From the NCBI GenBank assembly GCA_028287305.1, contig JAQBPX010000019.1, forward strand, positions 221,900-285,899: a stretch of 64,000 nt of DNA, given 5' to 3'. Position 1 is the stretch's first letter; each line of letters starts with the position of its first letter. Source of the DNA: Gemmatimonadota bacterium. Its GTDB lineage: Bacteria; Gemmatimonadota; Gemmatimonadetes; Gemmatimonadales; Gemmatimonadaceae. The notes under the pieces were generated by a model. That model was not told where the DNA came from. It saw only the letters and a program-made list of their open reading frames with translations, and ran no database searches. Position numbers and translations under genes: made by a program. This document shows, piece by piece, positions 35,003-41,579 of the stretch.

Positions 35003-35772
35003 AGGCGATGCGCGCGATGTTCGTCGCGCTCGCCCTGGCACTCGCGTCACCGGCGTGCGCGCTCAAGGCGCCGACGGATGCAGCCGTCAACGTGGTGGAG
35101 GGCACCGGGCCCACGGTGCTGTTCATCGGGAACAGCCTCACGTACGTGAACGACCTTCCGTCGCTGGTGCGCGCCATCTCCCGGCTCACGGAAGGGGAGA
35201 AGGCACTACGTGTCGCGAGCGTCGCGTTCCCGGACTACTCGCTGCTCGATCACTGGTTCGACGGTCGCGCGGTGAAGGCCATGCGCGAGGGTCCGTGGAA
35301 CTTCGTGGTGTTCCAGCAGGGGCCCAGCACGCAGCTCGACAGCCGGGCGGAGCTCGCCGACTACGCGTTCAGGTTCGGCCTGGTGGCGAAGGAAGTGAAG
35401 GCGACGCCGGCGATGTACAGCGTGTGGCCCTTCCAGTCGAACTTCTTCGACCTGCCGGCGAGCACCTATTCCTACCAGCTCGCTGCAGACACCGCGCGCG
35501 GGGTTCACCTGCCGGCCGGCGATGCGTGGGCCTCGGCGTTCAAGCGCGATGCGTCACTCGCCCTCTACAGTTCCGATGGACTGCATCCCACGCTCGCGGG
35601 CTCGGTGCTCGCGGCGCTGGTGATCTCGGAGAAGCTCACGGGTCACGCACCGGCGTCACTGCCGGCGCGGCTGGAGCTGGACGGCGGCGGGCATGTGGAC
35701 CTCAGCGACTCGCAGCGACGGATCTTTCTGGAGGCCGCGGCCGAGGCGATCGCCAAGCCGCCGTTTCGGTAG
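34999..35772 (+). CDS. Exported SGNH/GDSL-like hydrolase
   Basis: This 257-residue protein has a signal sequence with a possible lipobox (SPAC, Cys20). Block I is FIGNSLTY with Ser46 as the likely nucleophile (GNS in place of GDS). Block V is DGLHPTLAG with Asp193 and His196 completing the triad. Such enzymes deacylate or cleave esters on sugars or lipids; the substrate is unknown. It is the third gene of a kinase-regulator-hydrolase run with four-base overlaps, so it is probably part of the same signalling unit. Confidence 0.7.
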   Translation: MKAMRAMFVALALALASPACALKAPTDAAVNVVEGTGPTVLFIGNSLTYVNDLPSLVRAISRLTEGEKALRVASVAFPDYSLLDHWFDGRAVKAMREGPWNFVVFQQGPSTQLDSRAELADYAFRFGLVAKEVKATPAMYSVWPFQSNFFDLPASTYSYQLAADTARGVHLPAGDAWASAFKRDASLALYSSDGLHPTLAGSVLAALVISEKLTGHAPASLPARLELDGGGHVDLSDSQRRIFLEAAAEAIAKPPFR

Positions 35773-35795
35773 GGCGAATGTCAGGTCCCGCACTG

Positions 35796-35949
35796 CACTG
35801 AAACTGCCTCAACGGCAACTGACTTAAGCCACGGGTTTCACGGGCGCCTGCTACGCAGGCGCATCACTGCGATCAGATGCCAGTGTCAGCCGCGCAGCGG
35901 CTCAGTGCAACCTGTGGCTCAAGGCTCTTGCTGTTTGGTTGTTTCAGTG
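35796..35949 (+). repeat. 154-bp inverted-repeat element, copy A
   Basis: The element is bounded by CACTGAAAC and GTTTCAGTG. Inside are two hairpins (GCGCCTG/CAGGCGC and AGCCGC/GCGGCT) and longer imperfect arms (TAAGCCACGGGTT against AACCTGTGGCTCA). It matches the reverse complement of 59218-59371 almost base for base and has the same length. No coding capacity is present, so it is a non-autonomous element. Confidence 0.85.
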
Positions 35950-35957
35950 CGGCGAAC

Positions 35958-36008
35958 GGCAGATCCCTCGCTGCGCTCAGGATGACTGCAGCTGCGCTCA
36001 GGATGACT
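35958..36008. repeat. Short ATCCTGAGCGAAG-type interspersed repeats
   Basis: Two minus-oriented copies of a short repeat (TCAGGATGAC forms at about 35977-35986 and 35998-36007) directly follow element A. Similar copies stand at 59113-59208, 60351-60377 and 63824-63884. Confidence 0.7.
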
Positions 36009-36009
36009 G

Positions 36010-38982
36010 CTAGCGCTCCACGCGCAGCCCGATGCGCACGGTGCGCGGGGACATGCGCTGGCGGGTGGCGCCGAAGAACGATGACTTGTCGGTGAAGAAG
36101 GAGTCGTCGAGGTCCGTCTTGATCGCCGTGATGGTGTTCGAGCCGACCACGTTGAAGGCCTCCACCGTGAGCAACAATCCCTGCCGCGCCCTGGGCGCCC
36201 ACTCCAGCCGCAGGTCGAGCTGGTCGCGCGTGCTGTAGTTGCGGTCGCCGCGCGACTCCGTGAACACGTTCTGCCCGAGGATGTGCGTGAAGAGGAGGTC
36301 GTCGAGCGGCTTGAGGTCCTCCCCCACGTAGCGATAGCGATTCTGGATCAGGAAGGTGGGCGTGAAGCGCTCGCCCATCACGTGCGTGAAGAACATCCCC
36401 CCCTGCAGGTTCTTCGTGAGCCGCGACGTGAGCCACAGCTTGCCCTCGAACTGGTTGGTGCCGGGGAGCTGTCCCTCGGAATTCGTGAGCTCGTTCGGGC
36501 GCACGAAGGGGCCGGCCGTGAAGCGCGTGGCCACGGTGCCGTAGCTGTTCACGCCGGCCACGTTGCCCGTGAGCCTGGACCACGTGAGCGAGCCTTGGCC
36601 GCCCCAGCGTGGATGGTCGGTGTGCAGCGCGAGCGTCGCCTGGTCGTAGTGGCGGCGCGCCTGGTCGGCGACGCCGAGCACGATGTCCTGGTTGGACGTG
36701 AGGCGCGGAATGTCCGCGAAGGCATAGCCAATCAGCGGGCGCTGCCCGTTGAACTGCTGCAGCGCGAGCAGGGCCGCCACGTCGGAGTTCAGCACGTACA
36801 GGTTGGGGATCACGAGCGGCGCGACGTTCGCATCGTACACCGGGCCAACCCCGAGGCGGTGCTGCACCTGGACGTTGTGCAGCACCTGGTAGTTCGAGGC
36901 CAGGTTCTGGTCGACGAGGCCCACCATGTCCTGGTTGTCGCGGCGCGTCCACGACAGCTCCACCTTCCAGCCTGGGCCGAAGCCCTTCTCGAGCCCGAGC
37001 AGCATCTGGTCCACGTATGGCTGCCGATAGCCCTGCACGCGCCCGGTCTCGTTGAGGATCTGCTCGTCGTAGAACGACGAGAAGTTCACGCCGTCCTTGA
37101 CGTTCGTGAAGTGCGAGTCGCGATACTGCGCGGTGTACGAAGTCTTGAAATCGGTGAGCGCCGGCGCGAAGTAGTAGAAGCGCTGGTTGGTGTAGACGTC
37201 CGAGCCCTTGGCGCGATCGAAGAACAGCGACGCCATCCCCTGGTGATAGCGCCCCCAGTGTGCCTTCACCACGAAGTCGCTGTGGCCCGTGACGTCGAAG
37301 GTCGCGCCGATGCGCGGGTCGAGCGCGTCGTCGCGCACGGCCATGAATTCCGGGCCGGCCGTGGGCGTGAGCCATCCACTCCAGCGCCCCCATCGCAGCC
37401 CGGGCGCGAGCGTGAGCCGCGTGCCGATGGAGATGTAATCCTGGATGTACGCGGCCTCGCTTCCCACGCGGCTGTTCAGCCGGATGTCACCACCCCAGTC
37501 ACTCCCGATGTTCGACCAGCTCGCGGGGTTCGTGGGGTCGAACGTCCCCGTGTTCGGCGGATACGGGCGCCAGGTGAGGTTGCCATTGCGGATGCGCTGG
37601 TCCTTCCAGCGACCGCGCGACGCCTCGCCGCCCACCACCACCTGGTGATCCATCCACAGCGCGTGCTGGAACCGGCGATAGCTGGTGGTCAGCGACAGGC
37701 TCGACGGACGGGTGTCCTCATCGAACGCCGCATTTCCATAGGAAGGCTGGCGTCCCAGCTGGTACACCTGGAAGCCCGGCACGCCGGAGCCGAGGTAGCC
37801 GCTCTGCTGGTCGCGCGAATCGAAGCCTGCAAAGCGCAGGTCGAAGATCGAGCGCGAGCTGAAGGTGCGGGTGTACGCGCCCTCGAAGTACGTGGTCGGG
37901 ATTCGCTCGCGACGCGACGCCGAGCCGTCGTCCACCCCGGTGATCCCGATGTGCTCCGCATCCTCCTCCGTGCGGCCGGCCAGCAGGTCCACGCGATCTG
38001 CGCCGCTCGGCAGCCAGGTGAGCTTGCCGATCGCGCGCAGCTGGTGATGGTTCTCCTGCACGTTGCGAAAGTCGCTGGGCGCCACCGTGAGCAGGTTGGG
38101 CACGCGCACGTCGCGGTCCACCAGCTGGCCCCCGAAGAAGTAGAAGAGGCGGTCATGGAAGATCGGCCCGAGCGCCTCGCCGCTCACCTCGCGGCGGCCG
38201 GCCTGCTCCGAGCCTTCCTCGTTGAGCGTGAGGTTCGAGCCGGTGAGCTGCGGCGCCTCGAGGTTCGCGCGCATCGCGAACTGCGAGTGGTTGGTGCCGG
38301 AGCGCGTGATCGCGTTGATCAGGCCGCCCTGGAAGTTGCCATGCTCGGCGCCCGCTCCCAGTCCCTGAATCTCGAGCGTCTCGATCCAGTCCACGCTGGG
38401 CAGCAGGAAGTCGCCACCGACACCCGGGTGATTGACGGAGACTCCGTCGAGCTGGTTGTTGTTCGTCGGTGCGCCCGCGCCGCCCCAGAGCTGGTCGCGC
38501 TTCGCGCCCGGCACGAGTGCCACCAGGCCGGCGATGTCGCGCGTGGTGGGAAGGAGCCGCGCCTCGGCGACGTCCACCCTGGTGCTGATCGCGGGCGTTC
38601 CTGCCTCCACCGTGGTGGGCGACGACACCACTCGCACGGTGGAGAGCTGCCGGGTGGATTGCACGAGCAGTACGCGAATGGCCGATGCATGGCCCGTGGT
38701 GACGCGAAGCTCCGGATGCTCGGCCGCGCGAAAGCCGATGTGGCGCACCGACACCGTGTAGAAGCCAGTGGAGAGCCCGGCTATGCGGAACTCGCCCTTC
38801 GCGTCGCTCACGGCGTCGCGCGCGAGCCGGCCATCGGTGCGCGCCACGTGTACCTGCGCGTCACTCACGGGGGCGCCTGCCTCGTTCAGTACGGAGCCGG
38901 AAATGACGCCGGTATCCTCGGCCCGCTGCGCCTGCAGCGGGAGTGAGAGTGCAGCCAGCAGCAGCAACGCGCGCGTGATCAT
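36010..38982 (-). CDS. TonB-dependent receptor with carboxypeptidase-regulatory domain
   Basis: The 990-residue protein has a signal peptide (MITRALLLLAALSLPLQAQ), a carboxypeptidase-regulatory-like domain (VISGSVLNEAGAPVSDAQV), a plug (QLDGVSVNHPGVGGDFLLPS, INAITRSGTNHSQF) and a barrel. It ends in RIGLRVER without a terminal aromatic. Its start overlaps the stop of the lipoprotein gene at 38982-38984 (TGATG), so it is the last gene of a three-gene unit with two duplicated lipoproteins that probably work with it at the outer membrane. The substrate is unknown. Confidence 0.88.
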   Translation of the reverse strand: MITRALLLLAALSLPLQAQRAEDTGVISGSVLNEAGAPVSDAQVHVARTDGRLARDAVSDAKGEFRIAGLSTGFYTVSVRHIGFRAAEHPELRVTTGHASAIRVLLVQSTRQLSTVRVVSSPTTVEAGTPAISTRVDVAEARLLPTTRDIAGLVALVPGAKRDQLWGGAGAPTNNNQLDGVSVNHPGVGGDFLLPSVDWIETLEIQGLGAGAEHGNFQGGLINAITRSGTNHSQFAMRANLEAPQLTGSNLTLNEEGSEQAGRREVSGEALGPIFHDRLFYFFGGQLVDRDVRVPNLLTVAPSDFRNVQENHHQLRAIGKLTWLPSGADRVDLLAGRTEEDAEHIGITGVDDGSASRRERIPTTYFEGAYTRTFSSRSIFDLRFAGFDSRDQQSGYLGSGVPGFQVYQLGRQPSYGNAAFDEDTRPSSLSLTTSYRRFQHALWMDHQVVVGGEASRGRWKDQRIRNGNLTWRPYPPNTGTFDPTNPASWSNIGSDWGGDIRLNSRVGSEAAYIQDYISIGTRLTLAPGLRWGRWSGWLTPTAGPEFMAVRDDALDPRIGATFDVTGHSDFVVKAHWGRYHQGMASLFFDRAKGSDVYTNQRFYYFAPALTDFKTSYTAQYRDSHFTNVKDGVNFSSFYDEQILNETGRVQGYRQPYVDQMLLGLEKGFGPGWKVELSWTRRDNQDMVGLVDQNLASNYQVLHNVQVQHRLGVGPVYDANVAPLVIPNLYVLNSDVAALLALQQFNGQRPLIGYAFADIPRLTSNQDIVLGVADQARRHYDQATLALHTDHPRWGGQGSLTWSRLTGNVAGVNSYGTVATRFTAGPFVRPNELTNSEGQLPGTNQFEGKLWLTSRLTKNLQGGMFFTHVMGERFTPTFLIQNRYRYVGEDLKPLDDLLFTHILGQNVFTESRGDRNYSTRDQLDLRLEWAPRARQGLLLTVEAFNVVGSNTITAIKTDLDDSFFTDKSSFFGATRQRMSPRTVRIGLRVER

Positions 38983-39989
38983 CAATTCTCTATGGTGAGG
39001 GTGTAGCTGCCCGTCTGACCGAGGGTCCGCGTGCCGAGCGTGAACAGGTGCATCCCGCCCTGCGCCGTGAAGCGCAGCGTCACCGTGTTGCTGCCCGCGG
39101 CCGCCACCGCGCTGGCGATGGCCTTGCCCGTGAAGTCGCGCCATTCGACCGCCGGCTCGAAGCCGTTGGCCACCACGCGAACGAGGACGCTCGCGCCCTG
39201 CGCCGCATTCACGGTGAAGTCAGCGGCGAGCTTGCCCGTGGTGCCCGCCACCGTGCGGGCACAGCCACTCACGTTAAGGGTGCCCGTGGCCTCCGAGCCG
39301 GGAATCGTCCAGGTGCGCGAGCATTCACTCACGTTACTCGTCACCGACGCGTCCATAGTGAACGTCCCTCCGGTCTGGGAACCGCCAAAAGTTGCGATGC
39401 TCACCGAGAAGGGCACTGCGGTGTGGGCGGGAGCGGCGATGATGAAGGTCAGCGGGGAGCCTTTCGATGGCGCGCTCGAGGCGATCGTTCCGCCGAACAG
39501 CTCGATCGGCACTGTCAGGACATCGAACTGGTAGTTCCGCACCGTCAGCTTGTACATCAGCCCGGCATTGGTCGTGTTGTCGAGCGAGTAGTACTGCTTC
39601 GTGAGGCCGCAGGCGGCCGAGGCGACGATGGACGTCTCACGAATGAACGGGGGCGCCACCTTCACGGTGTCGCAGCCACCGACCACCACGGCGTTGAGTG
39701 ACACGTTCCCCGTCGCGCTCGTCGCCTGGATTACGGTGGAGCCGGGAGCGACGGCGGTGATGATGCCGCGCGCATCCGCGCCGCTCACCGTGGCGGCCTT
39801 CGTGTTGCTCGACGTCCACGCGAACGCCTTCGCGCTGTCGGGACCCTGCACCACGACCGCCAGCGCCTCACTGGCATGCAGCGTTGCCGTCGACGACTTG
39901 AAGGAGATCGCGCTGCCCGGTGCGGTGCTGTCCCCGCCGCAGGCAGCGGCCGTAACCAGTGAAAACGCGAGGCCGCGAAGTGCGCGCAT
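38982..39989 (-). CDS. Lipoprotein with Ig-like and PPC-like domains, copy 2
   Basis: This 335-residue lipoprotein has a lipobox (AAAC, Cys17). An N-terminal BIG2-like Ig domain follows (AFAWTSSNTKAATVSGADAR), then a middle region and a C-terminal sandwich of the bacterial pre-peptidase C type (ASVLVRVVANGFEPAVEWRD, GGMHLFTLGTRTLGQTG). It is a close paralogue of the gene at 39992 along the whole length. Position between that gene and a TonB receptor, with one- and two-base junctions, suggests surface-exposed partners of the receptor, like accessory binding lipoproteins. They do not look like SusD proteins. Confidence 0.72.
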   Translation of the reverse strand: MRALRGLAFSLVTAAACGGDSTAPGSAISFKSSTATLHASEALAVVVQGPDSAKAFAWTSSNTKAATVSGADARGIITAVAPGSTVIQATSATGNVSLNAVVVGGCDTVKVAPPFIRETSIVASAACGLTKQYYSLDNTTNAGLMYKLTVRNYQFDVLTVPIELFGGTIASSAPSKGSPLTFIIAAPAHTAVPFSVSIATFGGSQTGGTFTMDASVTSNVSECSRTWTIPGSEATGTLNVSGCARTVAGTTGKLAADFTVNAAQGASVLVRVVANGFEPAVEWRDFTGKAIASAVAAAGSNTVTLRFTAQGGMHLFTLGTRTLGQTGSYTLTIEN

Positions 39990-39991
39990 GA

Positions 39992-40987
39992 TCAGTTCTC
40001 GATCGTGAGGGTATAGGTCCCCGACTGTCCGAGCCCCAGCGTGCCCAGGGTGAAGAGGTGCATCCCACCGAGCGCGAAGAATCGGTACGTGACCGTGTTG
40101 ACCCCGGCAGCGGCCACCGCGGTCGCTACGGGCTTGCCGGTGAAGTCGCGCCACTCGAGCGCGGGCTCGAAGCCGTTGGCCACCACCCGCACGAGCACGC
40201 TCGCGCCGGCGGGGGCATTGACTACGAAGTCATGCGAGAACTGGCCGCTCGTTCCCGCAATGGTGCGAAAGCAGGAGTTCACGCCGAGCGCGCCCTTCAC
40301 GGAGGAGCCAACGATGGTCCACACGCGCGTGCAGTCGGCGAGCGAGGGCACGGACGCGGCATCCATGATGTACGTCCCGTCGCTCGGCGTCGCGCCGAAG
40401 GTGCTCACGGAGAAGGGCATCGAGAAGTTGGCGGGCACGGCGACCACGAAGCTGATGGGCGTGCCTCGCGCGGTGCTCGCAGAGGCAACGGTGCCGCCAA
40501 AGAGCTCGACTGGCTGCGACTGGATGCCGAAGTTGTAGTTGCGGATGTTCAGCTTGTAGAGCAGGGGCGCGGACGTCGTGTTCTCCACCGCGAAATACTG
40601 CCTGGCCTGCGCGCATGCGGCGGCGCGCACCATCGCGGTCTGCCGGAGGAAGGGGAGGGCGATCCGTACCGTGTCACACGATCCCACCACCGTGGCGGAG
40701 AGCGACAGCGAACTGGACCCGCGCTTCGCCTGGATGGTGGTGAGGCCCTTGGAGACCGGGGTGATCACGGCCCGGCCGTCCGTCCCGACCACCGTGGCGA
40801 CGGAGGTATTCGAGGAGGTCCAGGTGAAGCCGGTCACGGTGTCGCTTCCCTGGAGCTCCGTCACGAGTGCCTCGCTCACGTGGAGGGAGGTCTCCTTCGG
40901 GGAGAAGGAAAGGTCACTCCGGGGGCTGGTGCTGTCGCCGCCGCAGGAGAGGACGAGCACGAGCGATGTGGCAAGGAATCGTTTCAT
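39992..40987 (-). CDS. Lipoprotein with Ig-like and PPC-like domains, copy 1
   Basis: The 331-residue first gene of the receptor operon has a lipobox (VLSC, Cys15) and the same layout as its neighbour: BIG2-like FTWTSSNTSVATVVGTDGR and a C-terminal PPC-like domain with the nearly shared LVRVVANGFEP and GGMHLFTLGT. Four cysteines are conserved between the copies. The gene is divergent from blaI, and its promoter must lie between 40988 and 41190, where the BlaI-type operator is located. The operator may therefore control both directions. Confidence 0.72.
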   Translation of the reverse strand: MKRFLATSLVLVLSCGGDSTSPRSDLSFSPKETSLHVSEALVTELQGSDTVTGFTWTSSNTSVATVVGTDGRAVITPVSKGLTTIQAKRGSSSLSLSATVVGSCDTVRIALPFLRQTAMVRAAACAQARQYFAVENTTSAPLLYKLNIRNYNFGIQSQPVELFGGTVASASTARGTPISFVVAVPANFSMPFSVSTFGATPSDGTYIMDAASVPSLADCTRVWTIVGSSVKGALGVNSCFRTIAGTSGQFSHDFVVNAPAGASVLVRVVANGFEPALEWRDFTGKPVATAVAAAGVNTVTYRFFALGGMHLFTLGTLGLGQSGTYTLTIEN

Positions 40988-41114
40988 CCGGGATACTCCC
41001 GCCCGTGCAGCCTCTCGTCAACCAGCGCTCGCTTCACTTCCATATTGAACGCCCTGAGGGGGCGGCCGCGTCACTCTCCCGGGCTCGCCGCCAAAGGCCT
41101 TACAACTCCCGCTA

Positions 41115-41149
41115 TTGCTAAAAAAACTGCATATGCTAGTCTACTAGCA
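41115..41149 (+). promoter_or_regulatory. blaI promoter with BlaI-type operator
   Basis: TTGCTA (41115-41120), a 16-base spacer and TAGTCT (41137-41142) form the promoter. The operator TGCTAGTCTACTAGCA (41134-41149) is a 7-bp inverted repeat with a 2-base centre. GCATATGCTAG-N4-CTAGCA is shared in register with the receptor promoter at 20894. Confidence 0.78.
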
Positions 41150-41190
41150 CACGCGGGGCGAGCGAGCCCCCCACCATCCCGGGAGCAGGA

Positions 41191-41577
41191 ATGGCCGAGC
41201 AGACCGCAGGACTGAGCCGCCGCGAGCGGCAGATCATGGACCTCCTCTACCAGCGCGGCAAGGCGTCGGTGGCCGAGGTGCTGGACGGGCTTCCCGATCC
41301 GCCCAGCTATTCCGCGGTGCGCGCGCTACTGAAGACGCTCGAGGACAAGGGCCACGCGACGCACGAGGAAGACGGGCGCGCGTATGTCTACAAGCCAACG
41401 GTCGCCCGGGACCAGGCAAGGCGCTCGGCCATGCGCCATGTGGTGAAGACCTTCTTCGGCGGATCCGCCGACCAGGCCGTGGCGGCGCTGCTCGACCTCC
41501 AGGGGTCGAACATGTCGCCCGACACGCTCGACCGGCTCGCGAAGCTCGTCGAGTCCGCCAAGCAGGACGGGAGGTAG
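41191..41577 (+). CDS. BlaI/MecI/CopY-family repressor
   Basis: The 128-residue protein is a winged-helix repressor of the penicillinase-repressor family: helix pattern LSRRERQIMDLLYQRG, recognition region SYSAVRALLKTLEDKG (about 52-67), wing HEEDGRAYVYKP, and a C-terminal dimerisation helix. In staphylococci such repressors are cleaved when BlaR1/MecR1 senses a signal. Here the next gene encodes the M56 sensor peptidase two bases after the stop. GGAGCAGGA precedes the ATG. The operator in its own promoter implies autoregulation. No beta-lactamase gene is present in the window. Confidence 0.92.
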   Translation: MAEQTAGLSRRERQIMDLLYQRGKASVAEVLDGLPDPPSYSAVRALLKTLEDKGHATHEEDGRAYVYKPTVARDQARRSAMRHVVKTFFGGSADQAVAALLDLQGSNMSPDTLDRLAKLVESAKQDGR

Positions 41578-41579
41578 CC

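Noticed and set aside
36283..38946. A long open frame on the plus strand opposite the third receptor gene
   Set aside because: Arg/Val/Glu-rich composition, no start signal, and overlap with a clear receptor reading frame indicate a shadow.
36010..40987. A SusCD-type polysaccharide utilisation locus
   Set aside because: The lipoproteins have BIG2- and PPC-like folds and no SusD helical signature, and no glycoside hydrolase is adjacent.
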